A DNA stretch of 64,000 nt. It comes from Melastoma dodecandrum. Its lineage: Eukaryota > Streptophyta > Magnoliopsida > Myrtales > Melastomataceae. Made by a program: the position numbers and the translations under genes. The stretch is taken from assembly GCA_029817715.1 (NCBI GenBank), contig JARUPY010000393.1:62001-126000 (forward strand), in the 5' to 3' direction. Below are positions 8,308-16,835 of the stretch, piece by piece. The notes below the pieces were generated by a model. That model was not told the origin of the DNA and searched no databases. It saw only the letters and a list, made by a program, of their open reading frames with translations. How positions within the stretch are numbered: the stretch's first letter is position 1; every line of letters begins with the position of its first letter.

Positions 8308-9214
8308 AGAGCCCGTCCGATAAGGGCCTGAGGCGGGGTTGAGTGGCCGGGATGGCGATGATTCCAGGAGGGTGCTGAAGCCTGACCTGGAAGCGCCATG
8401 TGGACCCCGACCACCCGGCGGCAGCATAGCCGCGCGGGCCTTCGCTATGAAACCGATCTGACGGACGGCGAGTGGGCGGTGATCGAGCCACTGATGCCGA
8501 GGCCAGCGCCCTGTGGCCGGCCTCGGCTTTGGACGACACGGGAGGTCCTGAACGCCATCTTCTACGTTCTGAGAGGTGGGATCTCCTGGCGGATGATCCC
8601 CAAGGATCTGCCGCCGCGCTCGACCACGTTCGGCTACTTCAGCCGCTGGCGCGACACAGGGCTGTTCGGCCGGATCAACCATCACCTCGTCATGGCCGAT
8701 CGCGAGCGTGTCGGGCGGGAAGCCTCGCCGTCTGCAGCGGTGCTCGACAGTCAGAGCGTCAAGACCACGGAGAGTGGCGGGCCGCGCGGCTACGATGCCG
8801 GCAAAAAGGTCAAGGACCGCAAGCGCCAAGCGCTGGTTGACACGGAGGGGCGTGCACTCGTCCTCGATCCGCCACCTGCCGACGTGCAGGACCGGGACGG
8901 AGCCGTTCCGGTACTACGTCTGCCGTGCCGGACCTGCCTATTCATCGCCAAAGCCTTCCGACACCGGCTATGACGGCGAGCGCGACGATCATCGTTGTCT
9001 AGATCGTGCACACGCCGGCGGATCAAGTTGGCCTTGCTGTTCATCGGCGCCAGTGGATCGTTGAACGGCTCCTCGCCTGGATCAGCCGCAACCGACGCCT
9101 CTGGAAGGATCCGGAAGCGACTCTCGCCTCCGCACGAGCCTTCCTCTACGCCGCAGCCGTCATGATCCTCGTCAGACGCCTCGCCCGATCAGCCTGACTT
9201 CTCGGACGGACTCT
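8308..9214 (+). mobile_element. IS5-family insertion sequence, degenerate, with ends and target duplication
   Basis: The left end AGAGCCCGTCCGATAAG (8308-8324) and right end (9198-9214, reverse complement AGAGTCCGTCCGAGAAG) match at 15 of 17 bases. TA flanks both sides (8306-8307 and 9215-9216), the usual duplication for the IS427-type branch of IS5. The 907 bp length is normal for the family. Ends and duplication are intact although the transposase is broken, so it could still be moved in trans. A second, truncated copy starts at 19147. Confidence 0.8.
8398..9197 (+). pseudogene. IS5-family transposase, frameshifted
   Basis: The N-terminal frame (8398-8973) has the family start LTDGEWAVIEPLMP, WRMIPKDLPP and the DDE region AVLDSQSVKTTE..GYDAGKKVKGRKR-like segment. 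The frame is lost near 8930. The C-terminal catalytic part resumes in another frame from about 9006 (VERLLAWISRNRRLWKD..), with an in-frame stop near 9001. Intact proteins are about 270 residues. The residues around the second Asp are damaged, so the gene is non-functional as read. Confidence 0.8.
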
Positions 9215-9216
9215 TA

Positions 9217-9620
9217 GCGTTTCGCACGTCGGTGAAGACGGCATCGATATCAGGCCTCTTGGCCATGATCCTCAGGGCTTGGGTGTACGTCCACCGGAGC
9301 CGGTCGCAACTGAAGCGGCTCGCCTTATGGAGGACTTCGAGAGCCACCCCATCGTCTGGCGGGTCAGCGGCAGGGCCGGGGCCGTGGCGCGGGGCGGACG
9401 GTGGTGAGGCCGTGGCTCAGGCTCACGGTCTTTGGGTAGCCGTGCCCTTGGAACGAGGGCTTGCGGCTCCTAGAGCTGTCTTCCGCATCCGCGTGAGTTC
9501 GTGCACGCACTGTGCCAAATCAGGGAAACGCGGTGCGATCCCAGCGACCGTTCACTCCGGGGTGGCGACGTCGAGAGAGAAGAGTCCGACCTGCACCTCC
9601 TCGGCGAGCTTGATGCCGAC
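9217..9620. other. Gap with possible minus-strand gene remnant next to the IS
   Basis: No complete gene. On the minus strand, 9217 to about 9366 reads as roughly 50 high-GC3 codons (ALEVLHKASRFSCDRLRW...DIDAVFTDVRN). If the IS is removed, that frame continues on the far side for about ten codons and ends at a TAA near 8281. This may be the 3' end of a gene hit by the IS; no family was recognised. A second short frame near 9560-9620 (minus) ends GLFSLDVATPE. Confidence 0.25.
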
Positions 9621-10322
9621 CTAGCGCGTTTTGAAGGTCGAGGGGGAATGGACCGCCTTTCGGACATCCCGCACTCCCTCCGCGAGGAGGCCATCGACGG
9701 CCTGCGCGACGTCCTCCCTGGCCCGCAGCCTTAGGCTCGGGAGGTCCACGCCGTAGAGGGCGTGCATCTGCAGCGGCATAAAAACCCGCTCGACGAACCG
9801 GGTCGCGGCCGGCGTCGCCGCGACGAGCATCTCCGGGGTATGCCCCTGGCCCGCGATAATTTCCGCCAAGGCCGATACGCATCCGCCATAGCCGATCCGA
9901 TAGGTGGCCAGCGCCATCTCGGGAAACCGCGTAACTTCGGCGATGGTCAGTCGCATGAGCGCGATCACGTCCGGTACGAAGATCTCGTCGGCGAGCAGCA
10001 TGGCGACGCCAAGCAGGTTCTCCCTGGAGACGCCTCCGTCCGATGCGGCCGAGATTCGGGCGACGGACTGGGCGACACGGCGGCGGACCACCGCCTCGTA
10101 CAGGGCCTCCTTGTTCCGGTAGCGCGCGTAGAGGGTTGCCTTCCCGGCTTGCGCCTCCTCGGCCAAGCCCTCGAAGGTCGTTCGGTCGAAGCCGTGGGAC
10201 AGAAACAGGCGCGTCGCTACGTTGAGCACCCGCTCTTCGACTTCGCCGGCTTGGTCGGCGCGCGGCCGACCGCGGCGCCCAGAGACGACGGCGCCGACCG
10301 CCTGTGTGGCCACCTTGCGCAA
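9621..10322 (-). CDS. TetR/AcrR-family transcriptional regulator
   Basis: The 233-residue protein has an N-terminal tail with an RRGRPR patch, then a TetR helix-turn-helix at about 30-75 (VLNVATRLFLSHGFDRTTFEGLAEEAQAGKATLYARYRNKEALYEAVV) and a helical ligand/dimer domain with no enzyme features. The start is a TTG at 10322, chosen because AGGAGG lies eight bases upstream. It is divergent from the DUF892 gene at 10418, about 95 bases away, which makes that gene or itself a likely target. The signal is unknown. Confidence 0.8.
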   Translation of the reverse strand: MRKVATQAVGAVVSGRRGRPRADQAGEVEERVLNVATRLFLSHGFDRTTFEGLAEEAQAGKATLYARYRNKEALYEAVVRRRVAQSVARISAASDGGVSRENLLGVAMLLADEIFVPDVIALMRLTIAEVTRFPEMALATYRIGYGGCVSALAEIIAGQGHTPEMLVAATPAATRFVERVFMPLQMHALYGVDLPSLRLRAREDVAQAVDGLLAEGVRDVRKAVHSPSTFKTR

Positions 10323-10417
10323 ATTAAGCTCCTCCTAGCTGGAACAATACGGCGGCACTCCGCTTTCACAAAATGAACGCGTGCGTTCTTTTTCCTCTTC
10401 AATGCAGGAGTTGGCCG

Positions 10418-10909
10418 ATGGCCGAGCAGGATTACGAGCAGTGGTACATCCAGGGTCTCCAGGCGTTGAAGAGCGCCGACGAGCAGGGGAAGGAAGCCGC
10501 GAAGGCGGCCACGAAGGACCTGAGCGATCCTGAGCTCCGCAAGATCGCCGAGGAGGGTTCCGCGACGGCCGCGCGCCATGCCGAGACCATCACGCGCCTC
10601 CTGCATGAGGCGGGCGGGCAGCCGAGCAACAAGCCCAACAAGATCATGGAGGGCATCCGGGCCGGCACCATCGACGTCATGGCCGCCGCCAACGACCCAG
10701 CCGTGAAGGACGCCAGCGGCGTCGCATCCGCCCAGATCTCGCTGCACTACTACATCGCCGCCTACGGCACGCTCGCCGCGACCGCCAAGCACCTAGGCCG
10801 CGAGAAGGAGGCCGCCGAGCTCAAGCGCATGACCGACGAGATGAAGGCGTTCGACGAACGCTACACCAAGGCGGGCGAGGCGCGCGCGAATAAGCAGGCC
10901 AGCCAGTAG
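10418..10909 (+). CDS. DUF892 (YciE/YciF-type) ferritin-like protein
   Basis: From the ATG at 10418 (GCAGGAG seven bases upstream) this is a 163-residue all-helical protein. It opens with YIQGLQALKSADEQGKEAAKAA and carries EEGSATAARHAETITRLLHEAGGQP and QISLHYYIAAYGTLAATAKHLGREKEAAEL, the typical helices of the DUF892 ferritin-like family. Such proteins are linked to general stress responses. The metal-ligand pattern is only partly visible. The DUF892 assignment is from overall pattern. Confidence 0.75.
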   Translation: MAEQDYEQWYIQGLQALKSADEQGKEAAKAATKDLSDPELRKIAEEGSATAARHAETITRLLHEAGGQPSNKPNKIMEGIRAGTIDVMAAANDPAVKDASGVASAQISLHYYIAAYGTLAATAKHLGREKEAAELKRMTDEMKAFDERYTKAGEARANKQASQ

Positions 10910-10991
10910 GCCTTACGCAGCCGGCGTCGTCCGGAGGGGCCAGTAAGACGGTCTCAGGCCACCGGCGTCGGCAATTAGGACATAGGGATCG

Positions 10992-11009
10992 CAGGGGGAC
11001 TTCCCCCTG
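10992..11009. terminator. GC hairpin downstream of the DUF892 gene
   Basis: CAGGGGGA and TCCCCCTG form an 8 bp stem with a minimal loop about 80 bases after the DUF892 stop. No T-run follows. The rest of 10910-11165 shows nothing recognisable. Confidence 0.4.
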
Positions 11010-11165
11010 TGGTGCGACGGCCGGTCGTCTTTCCGCCCCCTCAGGTCGCCCGGCCGTCAACACTGCTCGCACCGGCTTGCCAGGTCGACCCCGGGGTCCC
11101 TGCAGGGGCGGTCAGCTGCTCTTAGTAGCCGCGAATGACATCAAGCGCCGAACGCATCTTGTTCG

Positions 11166-11291
11166 GTGTCCACTAACCCCTACAGCGAGAACGCCAAGGG
11201 CCGCCATTTCCTGGACGCCCTAACCGCCTCGCTCAAGGACAAGGCCAAAGTTGCCCACGGCACCGCCGAGTGGTTGGTCAAGCTCGCCTGA
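11166..11291 (+). CDS. Possible 41-residue small protein
   Basis: A GTG-started frame encodes a hydrophilic peptide with good GC3 (NPYSENAKGRHFLDALTASL, then KDKAKVAHGTAEWLVKLA). No strong ribosome site is visible and no family is recognised, so it may equally be the tail of a decayed gene. Confidence 0.35.
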   Translation: MSTNPYSENAKGRHFLDALTASLKDKAKVAHGTAEWLVKLA

Positions 11292-11395
11292 GAAGCGCAA
11301 CCGCGAGGTCCCGTCCGTCGACGCCGGCGGGCGGCAGCCGTTCACGGATGACTAGGACATGCTCGCGACCGGTGGGTCGCCTGATTGGAGTACAC

Positions 11396-11641
11396 ATGCC
11401 GAACCCGTTCTGCGCCGCGATCCTACTCGCCTTCGAGGCGCAACGGGTCATCGAGTTACGATTGGTGCGCATCGCGTGGGGCGGGGCGCAGGCGCAGGCC
11501 GAGATATTCTCGATGGTTGGCGAGAAGGTGGTGGCCGCGATGGAGGCCGCCAACACGCTGCTGGCCGGGGGCTCGCAAGGCCAGGTTATCTCCCGATACC
11601 GCGAAATCGTGGCCGACAACACGCGACGCCTGACAGACTAA
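11396..11641 (+). CDS. Small hypothetical protein, 81 residues, with a broken paralogue at 28160
   Basis: The ATG at 11396 has GGAG five bases upstream. The protein is amphipathic and helical (LLAFEAQRVIELRLVRIAW, then EIFSMVGEKVVAAMEAANTLL), resembling small phasin-like or stress-associated proteins in overall character, but no family is claimed. A same-length paralogue at 28160-28405 shares most residues, so this is a lineage-specific family. It follows a DUF892 gene, which hints at a stress setting. Confidence 0.65.
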   Translation: MPNPFCAAILLAFEAQRVIELRLVRIAWGGAQAQAEIFSMVGEKVVAAMEAANTLLAGGSQGQVISRYREIVADNTRRLTD

Positions 11642-11682
11642 CTCGAACGGGCTGAACAGCTTGAATTCTCAATCTCTTAGCG

Positions 11683-12512
11683 TCAGACGCTCGCCGGGGC
11701 CGGCCGAATCTTTGGCCGACGTGCTGTGACTGCCCGCAGGACCTTGCCCGCCTTCTCGGCCGAGTAGGGCTTGCGCAAGAACTCGAAGCCTTGGGCGCCC
11801 TCCCGGGCCAGCACATGGCTGTAGCCGGAGGTGAGAACCACCGGCATCTCGGTGTATAAATCCCGCAGCCGCCGGGCCAATTCGATGCCACCCATGCCCG
11901 GCATCACCACATCCGACAGCACCGCATCGAACCGGAACGGCACCGCCTCGATCTCCGCCAGCGCCGCCTCGGCCGTCTGGTTCAGCACACTGCCGTAGCC
12001 CAGGTCGTGCAGGATCGGCGTGCAGAACCGGCCAATCTCGACGTGGTCCTCGACCACCAGGATGGACTTGTCTCCATCCTCCAGCGCCTGCCCGTTGAGC
12101 TGGGCGGCAATTAACTCCTCGCCGGGGCCGCCTCGTCTTGGGGCAGGTACAGGGTGAAGGTGCTGCCCCGCCCGACGACGCTGCACACGTCCACGTGGCC
12201 ACCGGATTGGTTGGCGAAGCCGATGACCTGGGACAGCCCCTGACCGGTTCCGCGGCTGACCTCCTTCGTGGTGAAAAACGGCTCGAAGATCCGGGCGAGC
12301 TGCTCCTTCGCGATGCCCAAGCCGGTGTCGGTGTCGGTGACGGCGACCGCCACGAACGAGCTCGGCGAGTCGGCTTGGCCCCGGTTGCCCGGCTTCGGCG
12401 CGCCGTAGGTCATGGCGATGTAGTCAGCGTGCCTTCCCCCTTCATGGCATTGAGTGCGTTCACCGCGAGGTTCACCAGCACGGTCTCAAACTGGATGGGG
12501 TTCGCGCGCACC
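11683..12512 (-). pseudogene. Hybrid sensor histidine kinase remnant (HATPase plus receiver)
   Basis: The minus strand reads, in three frames, through the C-terminal half of a hybrid kinase: the N-box helix ([16 protein letters not shown]) near 12440-12510; the G1/F/G2 region ([29 protein letters not shown]) at 12111-12413; then a receiver domain (ILVVEDH, phospho-acceptor in LSDVVMPGMGG, LTSGYS, FLRKPYS) at 11683-12060. One frameshift lies near 12120 and another near 12420. The 5' part (PAS/HisKA) is missing; the remnant abuts an IS3 fragment. It cannot make a kinase. Confidence 0.8.
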
Positions 12513-12720
12513 AAGCGAGCGCTCCACGACAACGCCATAGCCGAGAGCTTCTTCTCGATCCTCGCATGCGAGCTGCTCTATTGCCGCCGCCTCCGCTCTC
12601 AGCCCGAGGTTCGGATGGCGGTGTTCAACTACTTTGAGGGCTTCTACAATCCGCTGCGTCTTCCCTCGGTGCTCGGCTATTGCTCACCCATTGCCTTCGA
12701 GCAAAAAATCGAATTGGACA
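12513..12720 (+). pseudogene. IS3-family transposase C-terminal fragment
   Basis: The plus strand encodes about 68 residues of the integrase-core end of an IS3-type OrfB: HDNAIAESFFSILACELLY, then FNYFEGFYNPLRLPSVLGY and SPIAFEQ. The catalytic Glu region is present but the upstream Asp residues and OrfA are absent. It separates a kinase remnant from a patatin remnant, so this IS probably drove the rearrangement. Confidence 0.8.
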
Positions 12721-12764
12721 GGTCCAGCTCGACCTTGATCGAGCAAGCCCCCCTAACCGTCCAT

Positions 12765-12930
12765 CTAACCGGGGCAATCCCAGTTCAACGCGTCGGCACT
12801 GGTTCCGCTGACTGCGTCCCCCGAGAAGCGGCCGTCGGCCAGCAGGGTGTCCAGCACACCCCCATGTGTACGCGCCGTAGGATCCGCCGCCTTGAAGCGC
12901 GAGGCAGAGCGGTCGCTGGTGGGACGCCAT
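12765..12930 (-). pseudogene. Patatin-like phospholipase N-terminal remnant
   Basis: From the ATG at 12930 the frame gives LCLALQGGGSYGAYTWG, the patatin oxyanion-hole glycines. A one-base shift near 12855 moves the reading to VLDTLLADGRF..AVSGTSADALN, which holds the GxSxG-like nucleophile elbow (GTSAG expected, GTSAD here). The gene stops at the junction with the IS3 fragment, so only about 55 of more than 300 residues remain. Confidence 0.75.
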
Positions 12931-13149
12931 GGGGGGTCTTCGTGGTCATATCCAAGTCTTGGCGTCGACGCCGTGATCGGGCCGTCGGTGCCCCTCCGGT
13001 CGCCACGCACCGCCGGCCCAGTCCGGGCTGCGGCGTGGCGTCGAGGAATGGCGCTCGACCGGCCTGCGGGAGGGGGCGAAGCGCGAGTCAGTCAATGCAT
13101 CGCACCTTCGAGGAACGAAGGCGGGACTTCGTGGTATTGGCGTGGCCGG

Positions 13150-13536
13150 TCAGTCCTCCACTCCCCCCGTCACGGTACGACGGGTGCTCCGCCCTGGCGC
13201 GGCCGAGGGCATGATCGCGGCGCCGGAGGCGACGACACCCGCGACCATCCGAAGTTCTGGCGACTGACGGGGGTCGTCCGCTATCCGTTCCGCCTCGACC
13301 TGCAGGCGAAGGTTGCAGGCCTTGGACGGGAGACCATCGTTCGGGGTGCAGGCGTCGTGCCGGGCACACGCGGCGTCCAGGGCGTCGACCGGAGCCAGGG
13401 GGGCGTTGTTGCCCGGGCCACAATAGTTGCCGTGGATCAAGAGGGTTGGACGAGCGGGTGCGGTTCCAGACTGGGCTACGCACGGGATCACGAAGCCAGC
13501 GGCTAGGAAGATTGAGGTAGCGATCCGAGTGAACAT
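13150..13536 (-). CDS. Small secreted phospholipase A2-like protein
   Basis: The 128-residue protein starts with a signal peptide (MFTRIATSIFLAAGFVIPCVAQ; cleavage expected near residue 22). The mature part shows HGNYCGPGN (calcium-loop-like) and, a short way on, DALDAACARHDAC, which is the D-x-C-C-x-x-HD active-site helix pattern of the secreted PLA2 superfamily, with His-Asp as the catalytic pair. Further Cys pairs would make disulfides. Predicted reaction: calcium-dependent hydrolysis of the sn-2 ester of phospholipids outside the cytoplasm. It lies beside a patatin remnant, another lipolytic family. Activity and target are unknown. Confidence 0.7.
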   Translation of the reverse strand: MFTRIATSIFLAAGFVIPCVAQSGTAPARPTLLIHGNYCGPGNNAPLAPVDALDAACARHDACTPNDGLPSKACNLRLQVEAERIADDPRQSPELRMVAGVVASGAAIMPSAAPGRSTRRTVTGGVED

Positions 13537-13648
13537 GATGGGTCTGCTCTGTATGGTCGCGCCCCCTCAGGCGTGACGCCGACTGCCTTCACGGGTGACG
13601 CAGGGCCGTCCCGCGCATGCAGCCAGCTCGTCGATGTTCCCCGGTCCC

Positions 13649-15265
13649 TCATCGGCCGAGGGCCCCGTCGTGCACGACGTCCGTGAGCGGGATGCCCACC
13701 TTGGCCAGGGACAGGGGCGGCGTTGGGCCAGCCGGGAAGGTCGCTTCCCAGCCGCCCCCCAGGGCCTTCGATAGCGCCACGAAGTCGGTCGACATCGCGG
13801 CCGTCGCCTGGACGAGATTGGTCTCGGCCTGCAGCACGGTCTGCGAGGCCTGGAGGACGGTGGTGAAGATCTCGACGCCCTGCGTGTAGCGCGCCCGGGA
13901 CAGCGCCAGCGCCTGACGCGCATCCGCCACCTGCCGCGCGAGCCGCGCCCGGCGGCCCTCGTCCCCCCGGAGCGCCGCCAGCGCGTTGACCACGTCGTGC
14001 CAGCCCTGGAGCACGGCCTTCTGGTAAGCGATCGCCGCTTCCTGCTGGCGGGCCCGCTGCAGCACGAGGTTCGACTTCAGCCGCCCGCCCTCGAACAGCG
14101 GGATGGAGATCGACGGGCCGATGTTCATGTACTGCAGCGACGAGCCCCGGAAGATCTTGCCCGGATCGACCGCGTTGACGACAGGGCTCGCAGTCAGCGT
14201 CACGCTGGGGAAGAACTGCGCCTCGGCGACCCCGATCTCGGCCACAGCGGCGTGCAGGTTGGCGTCGGCCCGCCGGATGTCGGGGCGGCGCAGCACCAGG
14301 GTCGACGGCACACCGATGGGTATGCGCGGGGGCACGGGCGGGATCGAGGGGCCGGCGACGAGTTCCTGCGAGAGCGCCAGCGGCGGCTCGCCCAGCAGCA
14401 GCGCGATGGCGTTGATTTGCTGGATCTCCTGCTGCTGGAGCTGCGGCAGCTGCGCTTTGATCGCCTCGACCTGCTGTGCCGCACTGGACGTATCGAGGCC
14501 GGTGACCAATCCCTTCTGCTGACGCACCCGGACGACGTCGAGGATCTGCTCGTTGACCTTGATGTTGGCGAGGTCGATCCGGATCTGCTCCTGGGTCCCC
14601 CGCAACTGCACGTAGTCGCGCGCCAGCTCCGCCTGGCTCGACACCAGCGCGTCGCGCCGCTGCTCGGCGGCGGCGTCGGCCTGGGCCTGCGCAGATTCGA
14701 CGGAGCGGCGAACCTTGCCCCAGAGGTCGAGTTCCCAGGAGGCGTCGAAGCCCAGCGTGTAGCTCTCGAATCCGTTGGTCAGCGGCGCCGTCAGGTTGCT
14801 GCTGGAGGCGGACGAGCCGCTTCCCCCCGTCAGGCCGCCGAGCGAATTCGACAGGAGCCCGATCGTGCCGTTCTTGCTGAACTGCTCCCGATAGGCGCTG
14901 CCCTGGCCGTTGAGGGTCGGCAGCCCGGCGGCGGCGGCGGTGCCGAGCTGGGCCCGGCTCTGGAACAGGCGCGCCGTGGCGGTCTGCACGTCGAGATTCT
15001 GCGCGGCCACGCGCTCCTCAAGTTGCGCCAGGATCGGATCGCGGAAGGCGAGCCACCACGCAACGTCCGGTTCGGCGTCGATGGTGCGTGCCAGGAGTCG
15101 CCGTGGCGTCGGCGCGACGAGGCCGGTGTCGAGATAGTCGCCCGCGTCTGCGAGCGGCGTCGCAAGCGGGGCGAAGTCGGGCCCGACCGTGCATCCGGCA
15201 AGGCCGAGCAGGCCGGCCGTGATCATCGCTCGGCCGCGTCGGCCGAGGTATCGGGAGAGCGTCAT
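13649..15265 (-). CDS. RND/MFS efflux outer-membrane lipoprotein, NodT family
   Basis: The 538-residue protein has a lipoprotein signal with lipobox LAGC (Cys near residue 25), then two outer-membrane-efflux repeats of long helices and beta segments: DPILAQLEERVAAQNLDVQTATARLFQSRAQL and, in the second half, PDIRRADANLHAAVAEIGVAEAQFFPSVTL. This is the TolC-like channel for the tripartite pump. Its ATG begins one base after the emrB stop, so the three genes form one operon. It lies in the outer membrane and periplasm. Confidence 0.9.
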   Translation of the reverse strand: MTLSRYLGRRGRAMITAGLLGLAGCTVGPDFAPLATPLADAGDYLDTGLVAPTPRRLLARTIDAEPDVAWWLAFRDPILAQLEERVAAQNLDVQTATARLFQSRAQLGTAAAAGLPTLNGQGSAYREQFSKNGTIGLLSNSLGGLTGGSGSSASSSNLTAPLTNGFESYTLGFDASWELDLWGKVRRSVESAQAQADAAAEQRRDALVSSQAELARDYVQLRGTQEQIRIDLANIKVNEQILDVVRVRQQKGLVTGLDTSSAAQQVEAIKAQLPQLQQQEIQQINAIALLLGEPPLALSQELVAGPSIPPVPPRIPIGVPSTLVLRRPDIRRADANLHAAVAEIGVAEAQFFPSVTLTASPVVNAVDPGKIFRGSSLQYMNIGPSISIPLFEGGRLKSNLVLQRARQQEAAIAYQKAVLQGWHDVVNALAALRGDEGRRARLARQVADARQALALSRARYTQGVEIFTTVLQASQTVLQAETNLVQATAAMSTDFVALSKALGGGWEATFPAGPTPPLSLAKVGIPLTDVVHDGALGR

Positions 15266-15266
15266 G

Positions 15267-16835
15267 TCAGTGTCCCCCGCCGCCTTCGCCTTGCGCGGTC
15301 TTGGCCGAGATCAACAGGCATAGGGGTACGACGAGGAACGCCAGGACCGCCGCGTACTGGTACACGTTGCCGTAGGCGAGCACTTGGGCCTGCTTCGTGA
15401 AGGTCTGGTAGGTATGCGCGACAGCCTGCTGGTGCACCAACGACGCCGCCCGCCCAAGGGACCGGAGCGTGTGCTCGCTCTCGTGGATCAGCGCGTTGTA
15501 GCCGTAGCGCAGGGGCGTCATGAACGACGAGAGATGGGCTTGGTCGGCCTGCGTTCGTTCCGTCACCGCGGCGGTCGAGAGGGAGATCCCGACGGAGCCG
15601 AACACGTTGCGGAACATGGAGAACAAGGCGGATCCGTCGCTGCGGTAGCGGTCCGGCAGGGTCAGGTAGGCGATCGTGGAGATCGGCACGAACAGGAAGG
15701 CGAGTGGCGCCGTCTGCAGCGTGCGCATCCAGACCAGTGTCCGAAAGTCGACGTCGGGAGCAAGAAAGCTTGAATAGAACATCGCGGCGCCCGTGAAGGC
15801 GAACCCGAACATGATGATGTAGCGGGTCTGGACGAACTTCATCGCTACGGCGACGACGGGGATCAGGAAGATGACCGCGATGCCTCCCGGCGACAAGATG
15901 AAGCCGGAATCAAGCGCCGTGTAGCCCAGCACCTGCTGGGCGAAGTTAGGAGTAAGGACGGATCCGCCATAAAGCAGTGCCCCGACCGCACCGATGAGCA
16001 GGCAGCCGACGGAGAAGTTCCGGTCCTTGAAAACGTTGAGGTCTACGACCGGCTCGTCGGCGATCAGCAGCCAGCAGATCGCGCCGAAAATTCCCAGGAA
16101 TGCGATGACGGCCATTATCCGGATGAAGGACCAGCTGAACCAGCCGTTGACCTCGCCACGGTCGATCATGACCTGCATGCAGCCGATGCCGATGACGATG
16201 AGCGACAGGCCGACGTAGTCGAGGCCGCGGGCGCGCTTCTTCTTCTCGTCTGGTGGGTCCTGAACGAGGTATGCGTTGACGAAGAAGGTGAAGATCCCGA
16301 CCGGCACGTTGATGAAGAAGATCCAGCGCCAGGTCGAATGCTCGACAAGGTAGCCGCCGAGCGTCGGGCCGAGCACCGGCGCGACTACGGTGGCTACCGC
16401 CGTGACGCCGAACGCGGCGCCGCGCTTGGCGGGCGGGAAGGTGTCGAGGATGATCGCCTGCTGGCTCGGCTGCAGGCCGCCGCCGAAGAAGCCCTGCATC
16501 AGGCGGAACACGATGATCTGCCCGAGGCTCTGCGAGATGCCGCACAGGAACGACGACACCGTGAACATCCCGATGCAGACCAGGAAGTAGCGCTTGCGCC
16601 CGATGGTGTCGGACAGCCAGCCGGAGATGGTCAGCACGATGCCGTTGGCGACGAGGTAGGCGGTGAGCGTGTAGGTCGCCTCGTCGTTCGAGGCCGCGAG
16701 CGAGCCGGCGATGTAGGGCAGTGCCACGTTGACGATGGTGGTGTCGAGCACCTCCATGAACGCGGCCAGCGTTACCGCGACTGCGATCAGCCACGGGTTG
16801 TGGGCGGATTTTCGACCGTTCGAGGCGTCGCTCAT
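15267..16835 (-). CDS. emrB: DHA2-family drug:H+ antiporter, EmrB/QacA type
   Basis: The 522-residue inner-membrane protein has about 14 hydrophobic segments. Visible MFS signatures are VLDTTIVNVALPYIAGSL (motif D1 of the DHA2 family), SDTIGRKRYFL (motif A loop) and LGPTLGGYLVEHSTWRWIFFINVPVG (motif C and its sequel). The start at 16835 overlaps the emrA stop by four bases (ATGA), showing coupling; a longer upstream frame is the shadow of emrA. It exports hydrophobic drugs or fatty-acid-like compounds with EmrA and the NodT channel. The actual substrate is not known. Confidence 0.92.
   Translation of the reverse strand: MSDASNGRKSAHNPWLIAVAVTLAAFMEVLDTTIVNVALPYIAGSLAASNDEATYTLTAYLVANGIVLTISGWLSDTIGRKRYFLVCIGMFTVSSFLCGISQSLGQIIVFRLMQGFFGGGLQPSQQAIILDTFPPAKRGAAFGVTAVATVVAPVLGPTLGGYLVEHSTWRWIFFINVPVGIFTFFVNAYLVQDPPDEKKKRARGLDYVGLSLIVIGIGCMQVMIDRGEVNGWFSWSFIRIMAVIAFLGIFGAICWLLIADEPVVDLNVFKDRNFSVGCLLIGAVGALLYGGSVLTPNFAQQVLGYTALDSGFILSPGGIAVIFLIPVVAVAMKFVQTRYIIMFGFAFTGAAMFYSSFLAPDVDFRTLVWMRTLQTAPLAFLFVPISTIAYLTLPDRYRSDGSALFSMFRNVFGSVGISLSTAAVTERTQADQAHLSSFMTPLRYGYNALIHESEHTLRSLGRAASLVHQQAVAHTYQTFTKQAQVLAYGNVYQYAAVLAFLVVPLCLLISAKTAQGEGGGGH

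Noticed and set aside
13997..15400. 467-codon plus-strand frame opposite the NodT gene
   Set aside because: Antisense shadow of a well-supported efflux lipoprotein; the product has no fold features.
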